A stretch of 64,000 nt of DNA from Carallia brachiata (GCA_021464245.1 JADCRB010000005.1:2604001-2668000); one strand, 5' to 3'; counted from the stretch's first letter, positions 48,086 through 59,542 are shown. A program made the numbers and translations. The notes: a model not told the origin generated them from the sequence alone.

Positions 48086-49001
48086 TTCTACCGATTGAGT
48101 TTGACTTTAGCCCGATGCTCATAAATTAGTTTAATGAGGCTGTGTGCGAGTTGTTCAGTTACGTAACTTAGAACACCTCAAATCTAATATCCAAAAACTT
48201 TTTTGAAAGAATTAAGTTTGAAAAAGGGAAATCTAACTCATAAACAGTTTATTTAAAATCTCATTTGTATAGTCATTTAAAAATTGATTTTGTATATCAA
48301 TAGAATAAATTTGATAGACTTATTTTCAAATTTATGTCATATATTGGCTCTACGTTGAAATATTTTAATTGAGAACCTATAACTATCAATTATTTAATTT
48401 AAGTGTAATTCTTCATATTTCACTTAAATTGCACAATACAAGGTCAGAATTTTAATAAGAAAAAACTCAATTTCGTAAACTCGATAACCTTTTATCTTCT
48501 AAATTCTTTATTTCGATAAATAGATTGTGGGTTTTTCATGTACAAATCAAAAGAAAAAAGAAAATCGCATTTAAATCCAAGAATCGAAAATTGCAAAGAT
48601 GTCATTCAAAATTGTTAAACATGAAGCATCTAAATGAAAATTAATTAAATTTTAGGCGTCGTCTGCACAGTTAATCGTGTTATTAATTTATAACTTTTGT
48701 TTTTTTCACTATATTCTCCAAGACAATCATTGTGTTAGAAGGTTCAATGCGACAGCCTCTAGGCTCAAATTAGAACGTCCTTATATGCGGAAAAAAAATA
48801 TGTATAGATCTGTTTGAAGTAGATAATTATAAAATAAGAATTAAATGTAATTTATTAATCACAAGTACAATACTATAATGTGGGAAGAAAAAAAAAACAC
48901 GATATTCCAATTAAACAATATTACTCCTCCGATGGACAATTATTAGAGACGATCCCCATATATGCCTGATCCTTTCACAGATAGATCTCAATTGCAAACC
49001 T

Positions 49002-50487
49002 CTAAGGAATCTGCAAAAAAAATTTAAACATACAAAACCCAACTCACATTAAGTCAAGACCAATGCATGTTTCCAAAAAAAAAAAACAAAACTAATACAA
49101 ATCCTGATTTTTAGTTTCTTGATTGGTGTTCTGAATATAATAAAATTGATATTTTTACAATAATATTGATAATTTTTGTAATAAAAATTAAAAACGGTTA
49201 TTTTTAAATTACAAATATTATCAATTTTGTTGTAAAATATTAGTCTAGTTTCATTCACGGTATCAATCGAGATACAAAAAAATAGCATACCATTATATTC
49301 TCTTAAGTAAACACACTCTTTTTTTATCAACCAAGCATAGACATACATGAATGGGAAAAGATTAGAGCTTGAGAATTTTTCCCCCAACTAGTGTTAAGAG
49401 CTCGAAAGTATTTTGTTCGACTAGTGTTCCGATTATAATAAGTCATTAATTTTAAATAATAATATTCATATTTTTAGCAACAAAATTTTATTATTTCATT
49501 TTTTGTTATTCAAAATATGTATATTATTACTAAAAATTACAAAATAATTACTTTTAAGCTAAAAAATCGGGCCTCTAAAATCCGGCCTCTATATGAATTA
49601 AGACAATGAATAGAAAATGTAGGAACTTACCTTCATGTAAGTGACATCAACAACCTTATGTTTTGCAGGGTCTGCAAGATGAGAAAATGCATACTCCGAC
49701 AAGGCAAAATCTCCATATTTATGATGTTTTGTGTCAATGAACTTGCCGGTAATAGTCACGTCTACTGATTTAATACCATCACATTTCCAGCAAGTTATTT
49801 TGTATTTTTTACCACAGACATTACCATGATCATAATAGTCTTCCCGTACATAAGCAGTTAAGTGTCCTTTATCATGTCCTCCATAACAAGTAGAAGCTAC
49901 AAAGAAAAAAAAAAAAGAAAGAAAGAAAAAATGAAACGAGAAAGAGGAATTTTTTTTTATCTAGCTTGTAGAAATTGAATAAAATGTCCTGGAATGCCCA
50001 ATAACGATAACTTCTTGTTGGATATTTACGTCAAATGCTAAATTAGATATAATAATAATAATAAGCGAAATATTTAAAGGACATGATAAAAATAAGGTTA
50101 CAGTACAAAGAGAAGAGAGGAAAAAAATGAGTTTCATAGTAAGTCACACTCACCTTTTAGTTTACTTTAAAAAATATATTATGTGTAAAATAATTAAAGT
50201 TAATGTATACCAAACCGAAACTAAATGTGATATATATCTAAGATTGAAAAAAAAAAAACAAACACTGTGTTACTCCATCCATCCATCCAGTTATTCGTCC
50301 AGAGAACTGGGCTCTAAGATGAAGAAAAAGAATAATAATAATAATAATACTTACGAACGAGACGGCCGTTGCGGTAAGATACTTTCCCAGACCCAATAAG
50401 CTGTAGATGGGCCGACGAAAAGCTCAATTCCAGCAACAACACGACTGCAAAAACTGTGAGAAGGCATTGGCGCAACATTGGGGCCAT
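49002..50487 (-). CDS. EG45-like / plant natriuretic peptide-like secreted protein
   Basis: Predicted extracellular single-domain protein of 135 residues with the double-psi beta-barrel fold of expansin N-domains, the PNP/EG45 group tied to water, ion and stress responses. Minus-strand exons: 50487-50355, 49896-49631, 49010-49002. Residues 1-26 are a signal peptide (MAPMLRQCLL, then a hydrophobic stretch to SSA). The mature part has the family's Cys framework: STCYGG (Cys48), NVCGKKYKITCWKC (Cys72, 80, 83), then the Phe-Asp/Ala-Leu-Ser block GDFALSEYAFSHLADPAK and a final beta strand HKVVDVTYM. The usual HFD/VDxCP stretch is shortened. The last exon has only two codons and TAG after a good TTTTTTGCAG acceptor, so the 3' end is less certain; reading through the donor would add about ten residues. 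The frame is intact. Confidence 0.85.
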
Positions 50488-50588
50488 AGTCGGATAATTT
50501 TGATATATGTCTAAGCTTATAAATTCTCTCTCCTTTTAGAGAGGGAATTTATGTTCTATGGCACACGTAAATTACGGCTTAAGGCAAT

Positions 50589-50596
50589 TATTTATA
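50589..50596 (-). promoter_or_regulatory. TATA box for the EG45-like gene
   Basis: TATAAATA on the minus strand lies about 100 bases before the ATG at 50487, a normal distance for a plant core promoter with a short leader. Confidence 0.6.
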
Positions 50597-52039
50597 CTAG
50601 AGATTTGACATCGAAAGTTTCAACCAATATCGTCTGCATTTGGGAATAAATGTGGTTGGTGGTTCCTTCTCACAGTGTTTTGCTTTGGCGTGATACCGTT
50701 TATCAACTATCAAGATACAATTTGGAGCACCAATCAACAAATACCTTATTTTGTACCACATTCTGCAGTGGTCTTGTGTTGTTCCCCACATTGAAATGAC
50801 TTGTTTCTTCAGCTTTAGGAAAAATGTATAATAAATATATTGATTATTGTACATGTGGGTGGAAGTTAAAAACGACTTGTTGACGTTTTTAATCAAAATT
50901 CTTTTAGGAAAAACTCATCACTAAAATAATATGAGATCCGAGTATGCCTTCCAACGTTAGACTACAGTGTTAACAAATTTAGAATTCAATACTGTCATCT
51001 TGACACCAATCCTCTTTTAGTTGGGGCACGCCATAATGAAAAAACTCTTAAGGAGAAGCGTGTTAATGACCACCAGACTATCATCTCTAATGGGATATCT
51101 GGATCTCCTTCTCTTTTGTCAATGAAAACAATATACAAACAAACAATAAAACGTGTCTTATGCTTCGAGAAGAATAATGCAGGCGGAAAGTAGAATATTA
51201 TGGAAATGGTAGACAGGCGTAAATTATACATGACGGTGAAGGGAAAGAAAAAAAAAAACGCAATGGCAATATAATGGAAATATTACTAAATCATGATTAA
51301 ATGAAAATTAACTTAACTTGACCGGTGAAACCCTCGATTTATTTTGATAAATTTTTGTTTGTGACTTAAAAAAAAAAAATCTATCAGTCCACTTAGTTAC
51401 AACCCTTTTAATTGCAGGAAAATAATTTTCTTTTGCGCAAAATATTATAGGAGAAAATAAATTCAGTTTATAATGTTTAACTGTAACATTGAAATCGGTT
51501 GAAAAACATTTTTTTTTTTTATTTAGGCGATGTAAAAAAATTTGATTTTTGTCATATATGGCCAACCAAGGCATAGTAGGATCGACTTTGTTCGCGAAAC
51601 AACCAAAATTCGTCTCTCTGCCCCTCTTTCACTCTCTCTCACTCTTTTCCTTGACTGCAAACGAGCCAATACTTTATTGAAAGTGTGGTAATTCTGCTCG
51701 AATTCATTCATTTAATTAAATGGGTGATACACAAATTTAAAATTATTTGTCTAATAAATAAACAAATCCTAAACAATAGTAGGATCAGCTTGTTTCAGAT
51801 TAATAAACAACTTATTTAAAATTCGTTTAGAACTTGTTTTATGTATTATTAAAAACTCGTTTGATATGTATCATTATAAACTCATTTAGCATATTAATCA
51901 TACTTAATTGTGTTATTTAACTTTTAATATAAAAAATTAAAAATTTAAGTTTGTTTTTTTTTTTATTTCATACGTTCTCTCGGTCTCTCTCTCTCTCAAC
52001 CTCTCATCCTAAGGCCGTTGCCTCAAATTTATGAATCTC
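50597..52039. other. Intergenic DNA
   Basis: No gene was recognised. A CT-rich stretch lies at 51610-51650 and 51975-52005. Confidence 0.4.
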
Positions 52040-52798
52040 AGGGAATGTTTGGGTTAAATTTTAAGAGAGTATATTTGTATTTCATTTTTAAATAATGGAG
52101 AGATAAGTATTTGGTTAATTTTTTTGAGTTGTTATTTGATAATACTTATTTCCTTATATAATATTCTAAAAGCAATTGATTAAAAAATAACTCAATATTA
52201 TTTTTTGCTACTTTTTGAATTATTTTTCAATTTTTAATATTAATAATAATTTATATAGATTAAAATGCTCTCAAAAAATATTTATACAAATTTATTATTT
52301 TTTCACTTACTATTTAAATATGATTTGTTAATTGTTACTCAATTTCATCAATATTTATATAAACGAAACACTTTTATTTTTCAAAAATTTTTAAATATTT
52401 TTTTAATTCAAATTTTCATTAATATTGATGCTTTAAAAAATATTTTAAATATTATATTTTTTATTATCTAGTAAATATTAATATTTTTTTCAAAAAATAA
52501 AAATTAAGTGAAAATATTCTCAATATTATTTATAAAATATTTATTCTAAAAATAAAAATTATAAAATATGGAGATAATTTTATTAATATAATATATTAAT
52601 CTAAATTAAATGTCCAAATTAGTCATTTAAGTATTCAACAGCAACAGTAAGTACAAAATTAATCAAATATTTTATTATTTTTTTTAACAATTAGCAATAG
52701 GCAACAACAATCCATAATTAACAATTAACAATCAGTAACAGCAATCAATAACAATAACCAGTAACAACAATATCGAGCAGGTAAGTCAAACAGGCCTT
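52040..52798. mobile_element. AT-rich hAT-type MITE, copy 2
   Basis: Ends read AGGGAATGTTTGGG and, inverted, AAGGCCTGTTTGAC. Eight-base flanks TGAATCTC and TCAATCTG agree at 6 of 8, the target size of hAT elements. It aligns along its length with the copy at 6152-6883, including the AACAAT-rich 3' segment. Non-coding. Confidence 0.6.
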
Positions 52799-53040
52799 CA
52801 ATCTGATTATTGCTCGGCGCTGCGTCGTTGCCCTTCTATGCTACCAGCCGCCATCAACGGTTGTTCCTCAGGCAACCCAAGTAAGTACAGCTGTTAGCTT
52901 TGAATCCAAAAACCTCAACAAGATTTCGACACATTCCATTAACATGAACATTTCTTAAATAAAGCCTATACCACACAATCCCTTCCATCACTAATTTTCT
53001 GTCCTTTTCGATTGTTTTTTACCCATGTTTTGAATTATAG
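52799..53040. other. Short unassigned segment before the retrotransposon
   Basis: GC-richer than its surroundings, with a good donor-like CCCAAGTAAGTAC at about 52877. It may be an exon remnant, but no protein is recognised. Confidence 0.25.
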
Positions 53041-53702
53041 ATATTTGTAAAGCGTAAATTTCGAGTCTAAAACAATTAAACTCGAAAATACAAAAATAAA
53101 TTACAAATAAATATTTAAAAATAAAAGAAAATTTACGTGGGGTCGATCTCCGTAGATCCTCCGATTAGTGTTCCTTTTTTGACTCCGTCAAGGGCTGCAC
53201 GAGCTTGATCTTGACAGAAATAAATTCCACAGATTTTTCTTGAACTGGTAGACTGAAACCGGATCTGATTTGGATGTTTTGACTACGGTTAAGAACCGCA
53301 GAGACCTGATCTGAGCCGATCTGACTTAATTTCACCGAGGGTCGAAGAGACTTGTTCTCGGATGAGCTGCCTGGATTTTGCTGAGGGCCGTATGAGGCTT
53401 AATCCCAGCCGGATTTGTAGTAATTTGATATTTTTAACTCTATATTCTCAGAAATTCAGATCTAGAGATCCAAGAATATAAATTTAAAAATAACTTTAGA
53501 AATGGAAACAGCAAATTTTTTGGGCCTTACCCCTGAAATATCTCTCAAAACGGAGTTAGGAGAGTATACTGCTAAGTAAAAGCACGTAAGAAAAGGAGAA
53601 ATTTTCTTGAGAGATTTTCAAAATTTTCTTTTTCTCTCAAATTCTCTGAATTTTTCTGTTTACAGATTTGCTGAATGTGTTTTGAACTGGGGGGCAGGGG
53701 CC

Positions 53703-53710
53703 TATTTATA
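53703..53710 (-). promoter_or_regulatory. LTR TATA box (3' LTR copy)
   Basis: TATAAATA within CCCTATAAATAGGCCCC on the minus strand, just downstream of the two U3 hairpins. In the 5' LTR the same site would drive the element. Confidence 0.7.
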
Positions 53711-53713
53711 GGG

Positions 53714-53748
53714 TTCCTTTCCCATGTGAACATCACATGGGAAAGGAA
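53714..53748. repeat. Perfect U3 hairpin 1 (16-bp stem, 3-nt loop)
   Basis: TTCCTTTCCCATGTGA, loop ACA, then its exact inverse complement. Identical in the other LTR at 63200-63234. It sits next to the TATA box. Confidence 0.9.
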
Positions 53749-53767
53749 TCTTTTCTTTAATTTCTTT

Positions 53768-53804
53768 GGCCGGCGTTGCCAATTCAAAATTGGCAACGCC
53801 GGCC
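53768..53804. repeat. Perfect U3 hairpin 2 (17-bp stem, loop CAA)
   Basis: GGCCGGCGTTGCCAATT, loop CAA, then its exact inverse complement. In the other LTR the same stem carries loop TTG, the reverse complement of CAA. Confidence 0.92.
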
Positions 53805-53897
53805 ATTGAATTCAATGGCAATTGAATTCATTGAATTCAATGGCCATTGAATTCAACGAATTCATTTTTTTTTTTTTTTTTTTTTTCTTTGTTTACA

Positions 53898-53910
53898 AAT
53901 GCCCCCACTT
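53898..53910 (-). promoter_or_regulatory. Polypurine tract
   Basis: The minus strand reads AAGTGGGGGCATT immediately before the 3' LTR, the priming site for plus-strand DNA synthesis. Confidence 0.75.
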
Positions 53911-54790
53911 CAAGGGTCGGTAAGGAAGAACTTTGTGGTCGTGATCCGATCCGAGTCTTGAAGTCCAGGTTGAAGTTGAATGTTGAAATCTTCTATCTCC
54001 GACTATGCCTGCTGTTGTTGGATCACAATAGGAACCCGATACGATCTTGAGAAAGTTAGCACCCCAGCCAATATAAAAATTGAAGTCTTGGCTCCAGGTG
54101 CGTTCGAGCTTCCATAGCCCGCAAAGGATTTTTTATATCTCTTAAAGTTCCAGAGCTCTGGTGAGGATGATCCGGTAGGCAAAGAACTTGAACCTCCCCA
54201 AGAGGAAGGCCCAGCACTTTGGAACTTTAAGACCTGCGCACAGAGAGACTGACTGTAGTGATGATTTCCAAGTCTGCTTCGACGTAAGGAGAGTAGTTGG
54301 AACTTCCCTATACGTCGCCGCATCCAAAGAAAGATTAGGATGATTGCAGCGTCTCATCCCTCTGTGGTAGTTGTGAACTAAGGAGAGTAGTTGGAACTCC
54401 ATGACACCGATGGCGTTAGGATCGAGGGCATCCCTCGAGAAGACTACTCCTTCTTTTCTTAGCTCGTGCGCCTCCAACTTCTTGATCGAAGAACTTCCTG
54501 AGACAAGTGCAGAGACTAGCCATTTTCTTTTGAGAAAGAAGAGCTGAGGGGTGATATACACTCGGGCATGCAGGATATATATACAAATAAAGAGTTTTTT
54601 TTTTTTTTTTTTGAAAAGTCAAAAAGGTACGCAGATCGGGTAGGGCCATCCACGTCCCTTTCCTGCATAAGAGACAAAAGAGGCAGCGGCTGACGCGTGT
54701 CACGAAAGTCGTTACCGTGTGTGCAGAAGTCGTTGCCGTGTGCTGCGGAAGTCGTTGCAGAAGTCGTTGCACCTTATCTTGTCGGCCGTC
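53911..54790 (-). other. Element 3' region, unrecognised
   Basis: Lies between the WOX-like gene and the polypurine tract. Overlapping minus-strand frames exist (54142-54561, 54416-54772) but show no known domain; GTTCCAACTACTCTCCTTA is partly repeated about 80 bases apart. Probably untranslated or a remnant of more captured sequence. Confidence 0.35.
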
Positions 54791-55411
54791 CTAGCGGGGC
54801 CCGAGGTGCAACTCCAAGTCAAGCTCGACCTCGTCTGGTGGGCCGATGATGTTGACGTCGACGTCGACGTCGCTTTCCGCTGGTTGATGCTGCCGGAATA
54901 TTCTGGAAAGAGAGGCAAAGTTTCGCCGGAATACTCCTTTCTGCTAGAAAAATTCCTCCTAGACTTAAGTATCTAGGAGGGATGAACCCTTGGCTGACTC
55001 CGTAAGACCACCAGGACCAGCGTGCATGCTCCCATGGGCTACGGCTTTGATGAACATACCGTGGAGAGACTATTGCGGTGGAAGAACTCGGACCTGCTTC
55101 ATTTGACGGCGAAGTTGTACTGGTGGGATCTACCATCGGAACAGCAGACTGTTCTTTGGAAAAATCAGCTCTCAGTGCTGGTTTCTTCCTGCTTCTCCGA
55201 TTCTGGAACCAATAAAACACATTTTTTCCTTCGATTGCCCCGAGTGGGCGCAATCGTGAGACAAGTTGGTAAATCTGAGATGCATTAGGCATAATACCTC
55301 CATTGTTGTGGAAGACTTCCTCTAAATTTGCAGTTGCGCCATGGTTGGTTGCCACCTTGTGCGGGGTGACCTTTCTTCTCCCTTGTCTTGAGGTTCTGCA
55401 ACTGGTTCCAT
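54791..55411 (-). pseudogene. WUSCHEL/WOX-like homeobox gene captured by the retrotransposon
   Basis: This encodes a homeodomain transcription regulator of WUSCHEL type, about 206 codons, sense to the element and downstream of integrase. A plausible ATG is at 55411 (MEPVAEPQDKG). The homeodomain spans 55363-55182. Helix 1 begins RTRWQPTMAQLQI in one frame; from 55325 the next frame supplies LEEVFHNNGG, ASQIYQLVSRLRPLG and IEGKNVFYWFQNRRSRKK, with the WOX-specific NVFYWFQN recognition helix and the extended helix1-helix2 loop. A WUS-box TLPLFP lies at 54921-54904 in a third frame, then Asp/Val repeats and a C-terminal EAR-like DLELHLG (54820-54800) closed by TAG at 54791. The order homeodomain, WUS-box, acidic tract, EAR motif is that of WUS-clade WOX proteins. 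At least three single-base breaks (about 55325, near 54965, and between 54904 and 54850) prevent translation as one protein. Confidence 0.85.
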
Positions 55412-55838
55412 CTTTCTTGTGGCAGAGGAGCAAAGGTCTGTGTGTGGTGAAGATCGATTGAGACTGATGCTGAGTTTCAGACTCAAACCCTCCGTCGCTT
55501 TTATATTTTTGGGCCGTTCACAGTTTATACTCATGCGGGCCAGGAGTTGGATTGGATTTTGAACTTGGTTTTCTGGACTGTGTTTGGAACTTGGAATTTT
55601 TGGGTTTTGGGCTTTGAATTGAATTTGGGTTGAGTGTTTGGGTTTTGGATTTGGATTTGGGTTTTGGGACGTGTTGGGTTTGGATTTTTGGGTTTGGATT
55701 TTCGCTTGGACTTTCAGATCGGGACTTCCGAATTTTTTTTTTTTTTTTTTTTTTTGATTTTTTTTTTTTTTTTTTTTGATTTTTTTTTCTTCTTTTTTTT
55801 TTTTGATTTTTTTGATTTTTTTTTTTTTTTAAACATAT
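55412..55838. repeat. GT-rich and T-run low-complexity spacer
   Basis: About 55555-55720 (plus strand) is a degenerate TTTGGG/TTTGGATTT array; 55733-55832 is T-runs broken by GA. It separates the integrase stop from the homeobox gene. Confidence 0.7.
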
Positions 55839-56924
55839 TTACACATAATATTGTTTCAGAAATTTACCATTGATTGGGCCGATTCGGACGCCTTCTTGGT
55901 CTGACAGCATGTAAGCGTTGTGAGTATAGGCCTCCTGCACTAGGTATGGCCCATCCCATTTGGAAGTAAGCTTGTCACCAGGCCGATGCTTCATGTTGAT
56001 GGGCCGTCGCACTGCAAGAACAAGGTCTCCAACTTGAAAAGATCGAGGGCGGACCCTGCGGTTGAACGTGTTGGTGAGCCGGGCTTGGTAGCACTCAAGT
56101 TGTTGTTGTGCTTCAAGCCTCCTTTCATCAAGGGCTTCTAACTCATCCAGACGTAGGCGAGCATTCTCCTCCTGTGTGAGTCCTTCCAGAACAGCCATGC
56201 GCAGGGATGGAATCTGTGTTTCCAACGGCAGTATTGCTTCGACACCGTAGACAAGTGAGTATGGCGTCGCCTGTGTTGGAGTCCGGTAAGTTGTACGATA
56301 CGCCCATAATGCCTCCGGAATTCTGTCATGCCAATCTCTTTTGGATTTAGAGACTACCTTCCGCAACAGGTTGCATAAGGTCTTGTTGAATGCTTCGGCC
56401 AAGCCATTTGCTGGGGCATTGTACATGGATGACTTGTACTGCTTGAACTTGAACTTCTCGCAGAGCTTGTCGATCAAGCTGTTGTAGAACTGCTTGCCAT
56501 TATCAGTGATGATGAATCGAGGGACTCCATAGCGATAGATCAGCTGAGTCCGGATGAAATTGGCAACATGCTCCTTCTTTACCTCTCTAAGTGGAATGGC
56601 TTCGCCCATTTTGAGAAGTAGTCGTTGCTGCGAGGATGTACAGGTGACCCAGGGATGACTTTGGCAAGGGCCCCACTAAGTCGAGACCCCAAGCTTCAAA
56701 GGGCCAGGATGAGACAGTTGGATGCAGTGGCTCCGGTGGTTGATGTATGTAATTCGCATGAAATTGACAAGCTTGACAGTTTTAGCAAACTCAATTGAAT
56801 CACGTACCATGGTTGGCCAGTAGTATCCCATCCTTCTGAGTTGGAAGTGCAACTTAGCGGCCCGATTGATGTCCGCCACAAACACCAGAATGTGCTTCAG
56901 TGAGAGCCTGTTTTGCCTCTTCAT
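55839..56924 (-). pseudogene. Integrase domain
   Basis: Inserts element DNA into the host genome. The N-terminal zinc-binding region lies around 56700-56924 in broken frames (RRMGYYWPTM). The catalytic core continues from 56609 with the second aspartate in ITDNGKQF and the glutamate in NGLAEAFNKTL, exactly 35 residues apart (DX35E), followed by the GDLVLAVRRP C-terminal domain and a stop at 55839. A frame change near 56610-56680 separates the first catalytic aspartate region. Confidence 0.9.
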
Positions 56925-57147
56925 TGGCTAGGCAGCGAAGTAAACTCCATCAAAAGACCTTCGATACAGAGCATCCTTGAGATATATGAACGGGGAGCTC
57001 GTCGTTGAATTTCTGTCTTATGACGACGATCTTCGGGCAGCTTCCCGTGCTGTAGATAGTCAATGATTGGTTGGCGCCATCTCGTCCTCCGCGAGACGTA
57101 CAGATACAGCGTTGGCTGCTGTAGTTTCTTCATCATCCTTTGTGGCA

Positions 57148-58135
57148 CTATCCATTTCTGGCATACGGCAACAACTGTAGCCTGGATTTCTGACTTTGCA
57201 AGAGAGTGGCCAGGTTAGCCAACGCGTCTGCCTGAGTGTTTTCTCGTCGAGGCACATGCTCCAAGGTGATGCTTTCAAATTCATCCATTAGCTGTCGAGC
57301 ACGTTGATGGTAAGGTGCAAGGTCCTCTTTCTTCACGTCATACAATCCTGTAAGTTGGTTGATGACGAGCTGGGAATCTCCATGGACTTCTATAGTTGGA
57401 ATCTTCATATCGACAGCCATTTGAAGACCAATGATCAAAGCCTGGTATTCAGCAACATTATTTGAACATAACTCACCGAGAATGATAGCATATGGTAGTA
57501 TTTGTCGTTGAGGAGTGACAAACACTATGCCGGCACCAGCACCATCACGCCTTGCTGCACCATCAAAGAACATCGTCCATGGTGGTAGTGTCTCAATGTA
57601 AAAGACCTCTTCATCTGGAAGATCATCTGTGAACTCCCAATCGGACGAGATAGGGTGATCTGCAAGGAAGTCTGCTAGAGCTTGTCCTTTGACTGCTTTT
57701 TGAGGCACGTAGACAATGTCGTAGCTTTGTAGGATTACTGCCCACTTGGCAAGTCGTCCTGACAAGATTGGTCTGGATAAGATATATTTGACAGGATCAG
57801 CTCTGGCAATGAGACGTACCGTGTGAGCTTGCATGTAGTGCCTCAGCTTGTCAATGGCAAAGAACAGTGCTAGACATGTCTTTTCAATGGGCGAATAACT
57901 CAGCTCCGGACCTTTAGTGTTCTGCTCAAGTAGTACAGGCAACTTCCTTTCCCTGCTCGTTTTCCTGTGCAAGCAAGGCTCCCAAAGATCTTTCCTGCGC
58001 TGCAATGTAGAGAATCAACGACTTTCCTTGAATTGGAGCACCTAGGACCGGTGGATTGGAAAGGTACTTCTTTATGCTCTCAAAGGCTTTGCTGCAAGCT
58101 TCGTCCCACTCGAAGTTGACATCCTTCTTCATCAA
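57148..58135 (-). pseudogene. Dual RNase H region (gypsy RNase H plus archaeal-type RNase H)
   Basis: The first domain, from about 58090 to 57690, has YIAAQERSLGALLAQ, YSPIEKTCLALFFAI and LRHYMQAH. It is followed by a linker and a second RNase H starting WTMFFDGAARRDGAGAGIV at about 57590, with the Glu in NNVAEYQALI, the Asp in EVHGDSQLV and the Asp in NTQADALANL. This second, archaeal-type domain is diagnostic of the Tat lineage. A frame change lies at about 57930. Confidence 0.9.
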
Positions 58136-58161
58136 CCGATGGAAAGGTTGACATCTCCCAG

Positions 58162-59158
58162 CTAAATTGGAGATGAAACGGCGAATGTAGCCAGCTTTCC
58201 TTGTAGACTTCGCAGCTCGTGCAGGTTTTTAGGTTCAGGCATCTTTTGAATTGCCTCAACCTTTGACTGATCAACTTCGATTCCACGATGGCGCACCACG
58301 AACCCAAGAAACTTTCCTGATGTGACACCGAATGCGCACTTGAGAGGGTTCATTTTGAGCTGATGCCTCCGAAGTCTTTCGAACACTGTCTTGAGATCCT
58401 CGAGGTGGTCTTTGCGCTTCTTAGTCTTTACAACTAAGTCATCAACATAACATTCTACAATCTTGTGCAGCATGTCATCAAAAATTTTTTGCATAGCACG
58501 TTGATAAGTGGCGCCAGCATTTTTAATCCAAACGGCATAACTTTGTAGCAGTATATACCTTTTGGGGTGCGGAATGCTGTCAACTCCTCGTCTTCTGGTG
58601 CCATTCTGATTTGGTTATAGCCTGAAGAACCATCCATGAAAGACAATGCTTCGTGACCCGTTGTTGCATCGACTGTGATCTCCGTTATGGGCAACGGAAA
58701 GTCATCTTTCGGGCAGGCCTTGTTAAGATCTCGAAAATCAACACATACCCTCAACTGTCCATTCTTCTTTCTTACCGGGACAATGTTGGCAATCCACGTT
58801 GGGTAGGTGACCTCTCGGATGAAGCCGGCATTGATCAGCTTGTTCACCTCCTCCTCGATTTGTGGAATGAGTTCCGGGCGGAACCGTCGTTGTGGCTGCT
58901 TGACAGAACGACACCCTTCTTTACTGCTAGACGATGCACCGCAATTTTTGGGTCAAGTCCAGGCATTTCTTTGTAACTCCATGCGAACACGTCCCTGTAT
59001 TGACTTAATACCTGAACATATTCTTGCTCTTCTTCTGCAGTAAGTAAAGCACTTACAAATGTAGGTCGAGGATCTTCCGGAGAGCCAAGATTGACCTCCT
59101 TGAGTTCATCAACAGTTGCTTGGCCACCATCTTCAAGTTCCGGGGGAGCCTCCTTCAC
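58162..59158 (-). pseudogene. Reverse transcriptase domain
   Basis: Copies element RNA to DNA. The leader DVFAWSYKEMPGLDPK at about 58990, then NIVPVRKKNGQLRVCVDFRD, DFPLPITEI, the catalytic SFMDGSSGYNQI, then, after a frame change near 58535, the catalytic CYVDDLVV (58438-58449) and GKFLGFVV. Further frame changes occur near 58845 and 58180. Confidence 0.92.
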
Positions 59159-59542
59159 TTCACCATCTGATGAGTCGGAATCAGCCTCCTCGCTAATTGT
59201 GACATGAAATGCAGAACCTCTGACTTCACCTTCTTTGTTTGACTGGATAAGCCTGTCTGTTTGGTGGTGGTGGTGATGGCACGTGCATCAGCTGCTCGGC
59301 TTCGGCTCTTTAGCGTGATCCGCACAGGTGACTTCTCCTGATAGCCTAAGCCAGGTCGGGACTGTGATGTTTGAGAAGCGGCGCCATGTGTGGACGGCAG
59401 CGTACCCATTGTGCTCGGGTTTGAAAGTCATAGCCCGCCTTTGCCAAAAGCTTGTATGCATTAGGATCAAATCCTTCATGTGTTCTTCTTTCTGGAAGTG
59501 AGCCGCCTTCGACTGCCCCCGTGTGTGGTTTGACGAAGCCTT
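59159..59542 (-). other. Pol linker between protease and RT
   Basis: Broken frames of low conservation. No separate domain was recognised. Confidence 0.4.

Larger units (their letters stand above)
53046..53897 (-). repeat. 3' LTR of the Tat element
   Basis: 852 bp with TG...CA ends in plus view (TGTAAAGCG to GTTTACA). In element orientation U3 begins at 53897 with an A-run and GAATTC-rich palindromic DNA, then two hairpins, a TATA box and the R/U5 part. Nearly identical to 62534-63388. Confidence 0.93.

Noticed and set aside
54003..54561. Minus-strand frames of 106-139 codons in the element's 3' region
   Set aside because: No domain and inconsistent frames; recorded only as unassigned 3' sequence.
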